Source of the DNA: SVQP01 sp045594705
Lineage (GTDB): Bacteria > Bacillota > Clostridia > Oscillospirales > CAG-272
Length of the DNA stretch: 56,093 bases
NCBI GenBank assembly: GCA_045594705.1
Contig: JAZNZB010000036.1
Coordinates: 1-56,093, forward strand
Direction: 5' to 3'
The notes beneath the pieces were generated by a model. It was given only the letters and a program-made list of their open reading frames with translations, did not search any database and was not told where the DNA came from. Positions 16,701-23,860 of this stretch are shown here, one piece after another (position 1 is the stretch's first letter; each line of letters starts with the position of its first letter). Both the position numbers and the translations under genes were made by a program.

Positions 16701-17298
16701 GGTTACATTCCTTGGCAAGACGGTAAAGCTGCGGCAACAGCTGCTTTTGCTCCACCATACCGTGGTTTTGCAGCTCGATGAAGAAATTTTCGCGGCCAAA
16801 CAGCGCAGCGTACTCTTCTGCCGTCTGCTTGGCGGCGGCATAATCACCTGCGGAGAGCTGACGCGGGATCTTGCCTGCAAGGCAGGCGGAGAGCGCGATC
16901 AGACCTTGGTGGTGCGCGCGCAAAAGCTCCATATCCACGCGCGGCTTGCCGTAAAAGCCCTCTGTAAAGCCGCGGGAGACAAGAAAGATCAGATTTTCAT
17001 AGCCCTGTTGGTTCTCGCAAAGCAGCACCAGATGGTTTGCGCCCGCCTCGGCACTCTTGAATTTTTCATAGCGCGAGCCGTTTGCCACGTAGACCTCGCA
17101 GCCGATGATGGGCTTGATGCCCGCTTTCTTACAGGCCTTGTAAAACTCGACCACACCGTACATCGCACCGTGATCGGTAATGGCAACGGCATGGTGGCCG
17201 CACTCAGCAGCTCTTGCAGGAATATCCGCAATGCGGCAGGCACCGTCCAGCAAGCTGTATTCGCTGTGCAGGTGCAAATGTACGAATTCGTTTGGCAT
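13705..17298 (-). CDS. dnaE: DNA polymerase III subunit alpha
   Basis: This 1197-residue replicative polymerase starts with a PHP domain (HLHSEYSLLDGA, residues 6-17). The C-family palm has the Asp motifs GPGRGSGAGSLVAF and MPDIDIDF, and the C-terminal OB fold lies around residues 1000-1075. GGAGAC precedes the ATG at 17298. The odd feature is a low-complexity linker at about residues 1080-1117: two 20-residue repeats beginning RTPVGADVP, encoded by a 60-bp tandem repeat resembling an intergenic GTAGGGGC repeat (13957-14057). The repeat lies between the OB domain and the C-terminal tail and keeps the frame. Everything else matches a normal DnaE1. Confidence 0.97.
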   Translation of the reverse strand: MPNEFVHLHLHSEYSLLDGACRIADIPARAAECGHHAVAITDHGAMYGVVEFYKACKKAGIKPIIGCEVYVANGSRYEKFKSAEAGANHLVLLCENQQGYENLIFLVSRGFTEGFYGKPRVDMELLRAHHQGLIALSACLAGKIPRQLSAGDYAAAKQTAEEYAALFGRENFFIELQNHGMVEQKQLLPQLYRLAKECNLGVVATNDCHYLRRRDASTQAILMCIQTNSSIEDGRPIGFETDEFYYKDTHEMRMLFGQYEGALENTVKIADRCSVEFDFDTLYLPKFPCPDGKDSVSYLYELAEQGFAARVQKGQITFDCASEQDYRDRIAYELSVIEQMGYADYFLIVQDYVGLAKSRGIPVGPGRGSGAGSLVAFVLGITDVDSIRYDLLFERFLNPERVSMPDIDIDFCYNRRDEVIDYVAKRYGREHVSQIITFGTLAARAAIRDCGRAMGMPYADVDVIAKAVPAELNITLEHALKMPELKQLYHASEKNRELIDTAMALEGMPRNVSVHAAGIVITDKPVSKYVPLAHSNGTVVTQFDMDTIASLGLLKFDFLGLRYLTIINDAQNQIRENHPDFDITRIPYDDKETYALIAKGNTSGVFQLESSGIKQVLVQLRPECFEDIIAVIALYRPGPMDSIPRYIECRHDPAKIEYDTPLLEPILKETYGCAVYQEQVMRIFREVAGYSFGHADIVRRAMSKKKADVLEAERKDFISGAAQRGVDEATATKLFDDLGNFANYAFNKSHAAAYAVLSYRTAYLKAHFPCEYFSALLTSVLGNQTKIAEYIGECNKRGISVLPPDINRSRADFYGKDNTIRFGLLALKNVGGQFVDSLCREREGHDFASFEDFVERMSGKDMNKRMIEALIKAGAFDSLGVYRSRLLSVYEQIIDTVSQKNRDNIAGQLDMFSMVPEVKAKTSFSYPQIPEYSKREKLMLEKDASGMYFSGHLLDGYDKCIAALSTVDISELADETGSLLPDRARVRIAGMITSVTVKTTKNDQRMAFFTLEDRTGEIECIMFAKTYENLGHLVRVDNALYVEGNISVREEEAPKVLVGTAAELVDDEHYTPKPAPTAAPHRTPVGADVPGGPQRPAVASRRTPVGADVPDGPHRTADAPRPPKIKKLYLRVPDLQGTPYRKALNLAEIFDEGLTVPLVFYDNSAKSYVPHPKGIALSPFVMQQLIDLLGKENVIYQ
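13957..14057 (-). repeat. 60-bp tandem repeat inside dnaE
   Basis: The plus-strand blocks ending GGGGACGTCGGCCCCTACGG recur exactly 60 bases apart (compare 13967-13997 with 14027-14057). They encode two 20-residue repeats in frame. On the minus strand the core is GTAGGGGCCGACGTCCCC, which resembles the intergenic GTAGGGGCGA repeats. Confidence 0.85.
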
Positions 17299-17343
17299 GA
17301 TTGTCTCCTTTCTGCGGGCAATACCGCTGATTTAGACGAAGAT

Positions 17344-17503
17344 GAAATTTGCCTCGCGGCAAATTTCTACCGCAACATTCCGCCCTCGGCGGAATATTTC
17401 ACTCGCACGTAGTGCGAATTTCACTTTCGCGAAGCGAAAATTTCACATTTCGCCAAAGGCGAAATATTTCATTGAATTGTCGGACTGCTTCAGTCCGGCA
17501 ATT
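17344..17503. repeat. Short-hairpin array B (ATTTCAC spacers)
   Basis: Six hairpins lie head to tail between whiA and dnaE: GAAATTTGCC-TCGC-GGCAAATTTC (17344), ATTCCGCC-CTC-GGCGGAAT (17377), TCGCAC-GTA-GTGCGA (17403), TTTCGC-GAA-GCGAAA (17425), ATTTCGCC-AAA-GGCGAAAT (17447) and a longer one (17475-17503). Three of the gaps are exactly ATTTCAC and a fourth is ATTTCAT. The last hairpin includes the whiA stop codon. Confidence 0.9.
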
Positions 17504-18374
17504 CCGCGGCCAACTCCATCAATTTTTGCAGCCTGTGATTGAGCCCCGATTTGGAAATGGGCGGCATATGCAGCTCTGCAAGCTCGCCAAGGGACACGTT
17601 CTGGTGACGTTGCCGCAGCATAGCCGTTTCGCGCAGGGCGTCGGGCAGCTTATCCAGCTCGCCAAAACGCTCTAACTTTTCAATCGCAGCGATCTGCCTG
17701 ATGGCGGCAGACACGTACTTACTGATGTTGCCCGTATCACAGTTGGTGATGCGGTTCTCGTTTCCGCGTATCTCGCGCTCGATCTTTTTATTGAGCAGCT
17801 CAAATACCATAGTGCTGCTTCCTGTCAATGTCAGCACGTCCTCGACGCCCTGACTGTTTTTGATATACACGCTCACACTGCTCCCTCTTTGCAAAAGCCC
17901 CATGGCAATGCCCTGCTCGGCAAGCATGGCTTGCAGGCCACGTGCACGTGAGAGCGTCGTGCATTTGATCTCCAGATGTGAGCCCTTTGCGGGATCTGAC
18001 ACAGTTCCCTTGGCGCAAAACGCACCGCGCACAAAAGAGCCCGCGCAAAAGGAGCATTTGACAAGGGGCGAAAAATCCGCGCATTCGGCTGCATCCCAAG
18101 TCTCTATCATGGCGGCGCATTTGGGAGAGTCAAAGCAGATCTCCACGCTGCTCTGCTTGCCGTGCACGAACGGCACACAGCTGCTCTCTCGGCCAAAGTG
18201 ACGCTTGATCTCGCTCTGTGCGCGCTCGCCCAAGGATGCGGGAAGCTTGACGCTTACGGCATTCTGCTCTACCTGTGCGCCCAGCAAGAGCCCCGACAAA
18301 AAGGCCTTGCGACAGCACATGGGCTTGATCTGCAGCTCCGCGAGCTCCTCTTTTACCTGTTCGGAATAAGACAT
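17490..18374 (-). CDS. whiA: Sporulation/division regulator WhiA
   Basis: This 294-residue DNA-binding protein has an N-terminal WhiA domain (MSYSEQVKEEL...), a degenerate LAGLIDADG-like core and a C-terminal helix-turn-helix with SLGELAELHMPPISKSGLNHRL. The ATG at 18374 follows the murB stop by one base and has GGAG six bases upstream inside the murB end; an ATG at 18386 is possible but overlaps murB. In many Bacillota murB, rapZ, yvcK and whiA form a block; here rapZ and yvcK are absent between murB and whiA. Its stop codon is part of a hairpin that doubles as the last unit of array B. Confidence 0.95.
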   Translation of the reverse strand: MSYSEQVKEELAELQIKPMCCRKAFLSGLLLGAQVEQNAVSVKLPASLGERAQSEIKRHFGRESSCVPFVHGKQSSVEICFDSPKCAAMIETWDAAECADFSPLVKCSFCAGSFVRGAFCAKGTVSDPAKGSHLEIKCTTLSRARGLQAMLAEQGIAMGLLQRGSSVSVYIKNSQGVEDVLTLTGSSTMVFELLNKKIEREIRGNENRITNCDTGNISKYVSAAIRQIAAIEKLERFGELDKLPDALRETAMLRQRHQNVSLGELAELHMPPISKSGLNHRLQKLMELAAELPD

Positions 18375-18375
18375 C

Positions 18376-19284
18376 TTAATCTCCATCCCCTATATACTTG
18401 AATTCACACTCCAGAAGGACACCGTACTGCTCATAGACGCGCGCCTTGACCGTCTCGACCAAAGCCAGTACGTCGGCAGCCGTTGCACCACCCTCGTTGA
18501 CTACAAAGCCCGCGTGCTTTTGGGAGACCACCGCTCCGCCCACGCTCGTGCCCTTGAGCCCTGCATCCTCGATCAGCTTACCTGCAAAATAGCCTGTCGG
18601 ACGCTTGAAGGTGCTGCCCACGCTGGGGTAATTCAAGGGTTGCTTTTCGCGCCGCGAAGCCCCCTGCTCCCTGACCTTTTGCATGATCTCGTCCGCGTCT
18701 CCTGCTTTGAGCGCAAAGGTGGACGAGAGAATGACGTATTCGGGGTGATCTTCAAAGATACTGTGTCTGTAATCAAATTCGTGCGCCGCGTGGTCGATTT
18801 TGACGATCTGATTCTTGGCGCAATCGTAATATTCTGTGGAAAGCAGCACGTCCGAGATCTGACCGCCGTACGCGCCTGCATTCATATATACGCCGCCGCC
18901 CACCGTGCCGGGAATGCCGCAGCCGAATGCAAAGCCCTCGTATCCCTGCTTTGACGCATCGTTACAAACGCGCGCCAAGGACGCACCGCTCTGCGCGTAC
19001 AAGGTATCTCGATCAAAGCGATACCCGTTCATTTCGGTGGTAAACACCACCACGCCGCGATATCCCGCGTCTGAAAACAGCACGTTGGAGCCATTGCCGA
19101 TCACACAATAGCGAAGCCCGCTTTGCCCTAACATGGCAAGCTGCAGGCAAAGCTGTTCCTTGGTGGTGGGAAACAGCGCAAGATCTGCCTTGCCGCCAAT
19201 GCGGAAGGTGGAATACTCACAAAGCGGCAGATCGAATTTTACGGGGATGCGAGCCCCCTTGCATTGTGCTAAAAATGCCTTCAT
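18376..19284 (-). CDS. murB: UDP-N-acetylenolpyruvoylglucosamine reductase MurB
   Basis: This 302-residue FAD enzyme makes UDP-MurNAc in the cytoplasm. The FAD-binding half shows FRIGGKADLALFP and YCVIGNGSNVLFSDAGYRG. The catalytic block is YPSVGSTFKRPTGYFAGKLIEDAG, with the active-site Ser in GSTF, and the C-terminal Glu lies in LECEF. The length fits the short type II MurB group of Gram-positives. It overlaps the upstream HAD phosphatase gene by four bases and ends one base before whiA, so the three are co-translated. Confidence 0.96.
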   Translation of the reverse strand: MKAFLAQCKGARIPVKFDLPLCEYSTFRIGGKADLALFPTTKEQLCLQLAMLGQSGLRYCVIGNGSNVLFSDAGYRGVVVFTTEMNGYRFDRDTLYAQSGASLARVCNDASKQGYEGFAFGCGIPGTVGGGVYMNAGAYGGQISDVLLSTEYYDCAKNQIVKIDHAAHEFDYRHSIFEDHPEYVILSSTFALKAGDADEIMQKVREQGASRREKQPLNYPSVGSTFKRPTGYFAGKLIEDAGLKGTSVGGAVVSQKHAGFVVNEGGATAADVLALVETVKARVYEQYGVLLECEFKYIGDGD

Positions 19285-19976
19285 ACGCTCCCCTTTTCTA
19301 CCAAAGCCGGCAGCTCGGCCAAATCACCGATGACGTACGTGACGGGCAGAGTGTCGGGCAACGACTTTCCCTTGGGGTTATACCAGCAGGTATCAAGTCC
19401 TGCATGAATACCGCCCTTGATGTCAGAGGTCAGCGAATCACCCACGACCAATGTGGTAGCAGGATCAAAATCGGGGATATCCGCCATGACTGCTTCAAAA
19501 TAACGGACGTCCGGCTTTTCAAAGCCGACCTCCTCGGATATATAGCACTTTTCAAAATACTTTGCCAAGGGGCTGGGGGTGAATCTGCCCTGCTGCACGC
19601 GCTTATCTCCGTTTGTAATGACGTACATGCGGCACTTTTGCGCAAGTGCTGCGCAGACCTCAACTGCGCCCTCGATCATGTAGGATTTGGTGGAAAGTGT
19701 TTGCAGATAATCGGCTGCCAGCGCCCGGGGGTCGGCCACAAGCCCCGTACGCGCACAGAATGCCTCAAATCTTTTCCACATCAGCACCTTTTTCTCAATC
19801 TCGCCTCTCTCCAGCATTTTCCAGTGCGCGTCATTGACCTCGGAATAGATGGTGATGGTAGCGTCATCGTTGGGGAGGCCGAAATGCGCCAGGGTCTCGG
19901 CGATGGCGTCGTGCTCGGATTTCGTAAAGTCCAGCAGCGTGTTGTCAGCGTCCATCAAAAGCGTTGTGTATCTCAA
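19281..19976 (-). CDS. HAD hydrolase, YjjG-type nucleotidase
   Basis: This 231-residue HAD phosphatase has motif I MDADNT (Asp9 nucleophile, Asp11), motif II ITNGD, a Lys in EEVGFEKPD and motif IV VGDSLTSDIKGG. A helical cap at about residues 17-90 and the overall sequence fit the YjjG non-canonical pyrimidine nucleotidase group. The start is TTG at 19976, supported by GGAGG eight bases upstream and a promoter at 20009-20037. It is the first gene of the HAD-murB-whiA unit. Confidence 0.88.
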   Translation of the reverse strand: MRYTTLLMDADNTLLDFTKSEHDAIAETLAHFGLPNDDATITIYSEVNDAHWKMLERGEIEKKVLMWKRFEAFCARTGLVADPRALAADYLQTLSTKSYMIEGAVEVCAALAQKCRMYVITNGDKRVQQGRFTPSPLAKYFEKCYISEEVGFEKPDVRYFEAVMADIPDFDPATTLVVGDSLTSDIKGGIHAGLDTCWYNPKGKSLPDTLPVTYVIGDLAELPALVEKGSV

Positions 19977-20008
19977 AGGGATGTCCTCCGTATCGTATAC
20001 TCCTTTAT

Positions 20009-20037
20009 ATTATACTATATCTTTTGTGAGAATGCAA
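20009..20037 (-). promoter_or_regulatory. Promoter of the HAD-murB-whiA operon
   Basis: On the minus strand TTGCAT (20037-20032), a 17-base spacer and TATAAT (20014-20009). Confidence 0.8.
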
Positions 20038-20060
20038 CACATTTTTTATCAAAAAAAGGC

Positions 20061-20089
20061 TTGCAAAACAGCCGCAAATGCGGTATAAT
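20061..20089 (+). promoter_or_regulatory. Promoter of the 20-28 kb gene string
   Basis: TTGCAA (20061-20066), a 17-base spacer and TATAAT (20084-20089), divergent from the HAD promoter 24 bases away. Confidence 0.8.
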
Positions 20090-20144
20090 GTAGGGTGGTG
20101 TTATATATTCTATTGAAAATATACAAAAAACAAGGAGGAGAATC

Positions 20145-21281
20145 ATGAAAAAGCATTTGCGTGTCGGCATTGCGGGCTTTGGCGCGATGGGTAAGACCCA
20201 TGCGTACAGTATTGCTTCCCTGCCGTATTTCTATGAGGATCTTCCCTTCCACGCATCGGTACGCGGTATTTGCACTACAAGCCGGGAAAAGACCGAGCGC
20301 ATTTGCGATGAGTTGGGCTTTGTGATGGCTTATCCGGATGCACACGCCATGATTACCGATCCCGAGATCGACGTCATTGACATCTGCACGCCCAACAACT
20401 CGCATTTTGAAATCGCCTTGGCCGCGCTGGACGCAGGAAAGCACGTGCTTTGCGAAAAGCCGTTCTGCTTTAACGAGCAAGAGGCCGCTGCTCTTGCACA
20501 AAAGGCCGCCGAAAAGAATCTTGTGTGCGGCGTGGTTTACAACAACCGTCACCTTGCCGCCATCATACGTGCCAAGCAGCTGATTGACGAGGGTGCCTTG
20601 GGCAGAATTCTTTCGTTCTCCTTCCACTACCGCCACGACAGCGACATTGACCCCGCGCGCACGGTTGGCTGGAAGCAAAAGGCAGACGTTTGCGGTGCGG
20701 GCACGCTGTTTGATCTCGGATCTCACGTTATTGACCTTTGCCGACATTTGTGCGGTGATTTTGCAAGCATTGGCGGCAAATCGCAGATCGCCTTTGACAC
20801 GCACAAAAATGCGGACGGCTCGCTCTGGCAAACCAACGCGGACGAGGCGTTTTACATGACCGCCACGCTTGCCTCGGGGGCTGTGGGGCAGATCAGCGTT
20901 TCCAAGCTCTCGCACGGCGCGGAGGACGGCTTGGAGTTTTCCGTTTACGGCACGGGCGGTGCCATCAGATTTACACTGGCTCAGCCCGATATCCTTTACT
21001 ATATGGATGCAAGTCAGCCCAAGCTTCCGCTTGGCGGCCTTTCGGGCTTTACGGCCATTCCCGCCTCGGGCAGATATCCCGCGCCCGGTGGCAAATTCCC
21101 CGCAGTCAAGGCCCCGCAGGGCTGGCTGCGCGGACATATTCACGGCATGTACCTCTACCTTGATGCTGTCGCGTCAAATCAGCACTTCTCGCCCGACTTT
21201 ACGGACGGTGCGTATGTCCAGCACGTCATGGCGTGCGCCATGAAAAGCGATGCCGAGGGCGGAAAGGAAGTGGACGTATGA
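20145..21281 (+). CDS. Gfo/Idh/MocA-family NAD(P)-dependent oxidoreductase
   Basis: This 378-residue enzyme has an N-terminal Rossmann fold (GIAGFGAMGKTH, 7-18), the EKPF motif carrying the catalytic Lys, and a C-terminal alpha/beta domain with GTLFDLGSHVIDL, whose Asp and His complete the active site. Family members oxidise sugars, inositols or related polyols; the substrate cannot be told here. GGAGGAGAATC precedes the ATG. It is the first gene of a long plus-strand unit and overlaps coaE by four bases (ATGA). It is only distantly similar to the second such enzyme at 50517. Confidence 0.92.
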   Translation: MKKHLRVGIAGFGAMGKTHAYSIASLPYFYEDLPFHASVRGICTTSREKTERICDELGFVMAYPDAHAMITDPEIDVIDICTPNNSHFEIALAALDAGKHVLCEKPFCFNEQEAAALAQKAAEKNLVCGVVYNNRHLAAIIRAKQLIDEGALGRILSFSFHYRHDSDIDPARTVGWKQKADVCGAGTLFDLGSHVIDLCRHLCGDFASIGGKSQIAFDTHKNADGSLWQTNADEAFYMTATLASGAVGQISVSKLSHGAEDGLEFSVYGTGGAIRFTLAQPDILYYMDASQPKLPLGGLSGFTAIPASGRYPAPGGKFPAVKAPQGWLRGHIHGMYLYLDAVASNQHFSPDFTDGAYVQHVMACAMKSDAEGGKEVDV

Positions 21282-21880
21282 GCTTCCCCATCCTCGGGCT
21301 GACCGGCCCCAGCGGTGCGGGCAAGGGCGTGGTGGCACAGCACTTGCGTGACGCGCACGGCTTTGCATGGATCGATACCGATGCCGTTTATCACGACCTG
21401 ACAAGCACCCCTTCCGCGTGCCTTGACGAGCTGCGGGCAGCGTTTGGTGACGGCGTGATCAAAGACGGCGCTTTGCACCGCCCTGCGCTGGCCGCCATTG
21501 TCTTTTCTCCCGACGCGGGGGACAAGCTGGAGCTGCTGAACAGAATTACGCACAAGCACGTGCTTGCCGTGACCGAGCAGCGCATTGAGCAAGCAAGGCA
21601 TGACGGCGCGACGGGTGCGATCATCGACGCGCCCCTGCTCTTTGAATCGGGGGCGGACGCCACGTGCACACACACGCTTGCAGTACTTGCTGACAAAGAG
21701 ACGCGCAAGGCGCGCATTATGGCACGTGACAATTTGAGTGCAGAGGCCGCACAAAAACGGCTTGACGCGCAAAAAACGGATGATTACTACTGCGAGCGGG
21801 CAGACTTTATCATAAAAAACAACGGTGATATCCAATCGGTACAGACGTATGCAGACGCGCTTGTAAAGGAGCTTTTATGA
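21278..21880 (+). CDS. coaE: Dephospho-CoA kinase
   Basis: This 200-residue P-loop kinase performs the last step of coenzyme A synthesis. The P-loop is GLTGPSGAGKG (7-17); DTDAVYH and APLLFESG match the family's substrate and lid regions. The residue after the P-loop Lys is Gly rather than the usual Ser/Thr. The start at 21278 overlaps the oxidoreductase stop, and its own stop overlaps the next gene start (ATGA), so translation is coupled on both sides. Confidence 0.93.
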   Translation: MSFPILGLTGPSGAGKGVVAQHLRDAHGFAWIDTDAVYHDLTSTPSACLDELRAAFGDGVIKDGALHRPALAAIVFSPDAGDKLELLNRITHKHVLAVTEQRIEQARHDGATGAIIDAPLLFESGADATCTHTLAVLADKETRKARIMARDNLSAEAAQKRLDAQKTDDYYCERADFIIKNNGDIQSVQTYADALVKELL

Positions 21881-22461
21881 AGACGAGAAGAAAAAGCACC
21901 GGGCATGCGCTGCCCATTCTGATCATTCTGATCGTCTCGCTCGCGCTCGGCGGTGTATTTGAGCTGATCTGCCTTGGAGCAGAGAGGCTGACGCATCCGC
22001 GAGAACACAGTGAGATCGTCACCGGGTACGCAGCCCTTTACGGTGTGCCCGAGCAGACGGTGTACGCCGTGATCAAAACACGAAGCGACTTTGACAGCAC
22101 CAAACAGGGAGAGAGGCAAGCGGTTGGCTTATTCCAGCTGACTCCCGCGCAATACCTGGAATTGGCTGCCGAGGCACGCGATCCCGAGGCCAATCCCGCA
22201 GCACTCTACGACCCCGACACCAACATCCGCTACGGCACTATGTACTTAGCCGCGCTGTATCAGAAATACGGCATGTGGAGCACGGTGTACGCCGCCCTTT
22301 ACGCAGGTGAGGATACGGTGGACGGATGGCTGCAAAATCCCGCGTACGTCGATCCCGATTTCGGTACGCTTGTCACCATCCCCGATAAGCAGATCGCCAA
22401 GGCCGTGAAAAAAACGGTCAAGGCGCAAGCCATTTATGAAAAATTATATTACCAAACATAA
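21877..22461 (+). CDS. Membrane-anchored lytic transglycosylase-like protein lacking the catalytic Glu
   Basis: This 194-residue protein has one N-terminal membrane anchor (about 12-34) and an SLT-type domain (about 45-190). The fold landmarks are there: AVGLFQLTP for the GLMQL motif, NIRYGTMYLAAL for the NIxxGxxYL motif and AALYAGEDTV for the AYNAG motif. The catalytic Glu normally sits in a VIxxES.F block; here that block reads VIKTRSDFDS, with Arg at the Glu position. It is therefore probably a pseudo-enzyme that binds glycan strands, or it acts in another way. It overlaps coaE by four bases and lies 13 bases before the aminopeptidase gene. Confidence 0.85.
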   Translation: MKTRRKSTGHALPILIILIVSLALGGVFELICLGAERLTHPREHSEIVTGYAALYGVPEQTVYAVIKTRSDFDSTKQGERQAVGLFQLTPAQYLELAAEARDPEANPAALYDPDTNIRYGTMYLAALYQKYGMWSTVYAALYAGEDTVDGWLQNPAYVDPDFGTLVTIPDKQIAKAVKKTVKAQAIYEKLYYQT

Positions 22462-22474
22462 AGGAGACAAAACC

Positions 22475-23860
22475 ATGGCAGAATCCAAAAAAGACCTTCT
22501 TTGCTACAAAAAGACCAACTTCTACGAGGTTGCTACCCCCGAGCAGATCGACGCGGCTTACGAATACGCCAAGGACTACATGAAGTACCTTGACGCCTCC
22601 AAGACCGAGAGAGAGGCAGTCAGCACCTCGATCGCAATGGCCGAGGAACAGGGCTACGTTCCCTACACCTTTGGCATGGATATGCAGGTGGGCGGCAAAT
22701 ACTACTATAACAACCGCGGCAGATCGCTGTTCTTGTTCCGCATTGGCTCTGCGCCCGTGCAGGAAGGCATCCGCATCTGCGCAGCACATATCGACTCTCC
22801 CAGACTGGACCTCAAGCAGTCTCCCCTTTACGAGGACGGCGGCTTTGGCTTCTTCAAGACCCGCTACTACGGCGGCATCCGCAAGTATCAGTGGGTGGCA
22901 ACGCCTCTTGCACTGCACGGTGTAGTCATCAAGCAGGATGGCACAACCGTTCAGATCACCATCGGTGAAGACGATGCAGATCCCGTGCTCTACATCAACG
23001 ATCTGCTGCCTCACCTTGGCCAGAATCAGAACTCCCAGCCCTTGGGCACTGCCATTCCCGCAGAGAACCTCAACATCCTGCTTGGCTCCAGACCCTTGGA
23101 GGGTGAGGAATCCGACAAGATCAAGATGAATATTCTGAAGCTGCTCAACGAAAAGTACGGCATTGTAGAGGCTGACTTCCTGTCTGCAGATCTTTCGCTC
23201 GTTCCCGCTGCAAAGGCACGCGACGTTGGTCTTGACCGCTCGCTGATCGGCTCTTACGGACATGACGACAGAGTTTGCGCATATCCCGCATTGACCGCTC
23301 TGTTTGAAAACCCCGATGCTGCCCGCTCCACTATGGTCATCCTTGCAGACAAGGAAGAGATCGGCTCGGACGGCGACACCGGTATGCAGTGCGAGCTGCT
23401 GCTCGACCTGCTTTACGAGATCGCAAAGGCATTCGGTGCAAACTTTGGTCAGATGAAGGCCAACTCGATCTGCATGTCTGCAGACGTGACCGCTTGCTAT
23501 GACCCCAACTTCGCAGAAGTATTTGACTCCAAGAACGTTTCCCGCATCAACTGCGGCATCTGCATGTGCAAGTACACGGGTCACGGCGGTAAGGTTGCCA
23601 CCAACGATGCAAGCGCAGAGCTGGTTGCATTCATTCGCCGCATCATGGCCAAGAACGAGGTCATCTGGCAGGCAGGCGACATGGGTAAGAACGACCTTGG
23701 CGGTGGCGGCACGGTTGCCAAGTACATCTCCAAGCACAACATTCCCACAGTCGACATGGGCGTTCCCGTGATCGCAATGCACTCCCCCTTTGAGATCGTT
23801 TCCAAGGCTGACGTTTACACCGCGCACAAGGCGTTTGCTGCCTTCTATACGCTTGACTGA
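22475..23860 (+). CDS. M18-family zinc aminopeptidase
   Basis: This 461-residue cytosolic metallopeptidase has the M18 landmarks AAHIDSPRLDLK (His105), SYGHDDR with the bridging Asp, DKEEIGSDGDTGM with the catalytic Glu pair, and AMHSPFEI with the last zinc-ligand His. Enzymes of this type remove N-terminal residues, often acidic ones. AAGGAGACAAAACC precedes the ATG at 22475; an upstream ATG at 22436 would overlap the preceding gene and lacks an RBS. Its stop TGA shares one base with the prfA start (TGATG). Confidence 0.95.
   Translation: MAESKKDLLCYKKTNFYEVATPEQIDAAYEYAKDYMKYLDASKTEREAVSTSIAMAEEQGYVPYTFGMDMQVGGKYYYNNRGRSLFLFRIGSAPVQEGIRICAAHIDSPRLDLKQSPLYEDGGFGFFKTRYYGGIRKYQWVATPLALHGVVIKQDGTTVQITIGEDDADPVLYINDLLPHLGQNQNSQPLGTAIPAENLNILLGSRPLEGEESDKIKMNILKLLNEKYGIVEADFLSADLSLVPAAKARDVGLDRSLIGSYGHDDRVCAYPALTALFENPDAARSTMVILADKEEIGSDGDTGMQCELLLDLLYEIAKAFGANFGQMKANSICMSADVTACYDPNFAEVFDSKNVSRINCGICMCKYTGHGGKVATNDASAELVAFIRRIMAKNEVIWQAGDMGKNDLGGGGTVAKYISKHNIPTVDMGVPVIAMHSPFEIVSKADVYTAHKAFAAFYTLD

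Noticed and set aside
15565..17412. A 615-codon plus-strand ORF opposite dnaE
   Set aside because: Its composition (His, Arg, Val, Gln rich) and position mirror dnaE codons; no domain or RBS is visible. The same applies to the long antisense ORFs at 1151, 22418, 23881, 25278 and 29144.
17344..17503. CRISPR array interpretation of the hairpin arrays
   Set aside because: The constant part is only seven bases and the variable part is palindromic, the opposite of direct repeats with unrelated spacers. No cas genes are in the window.
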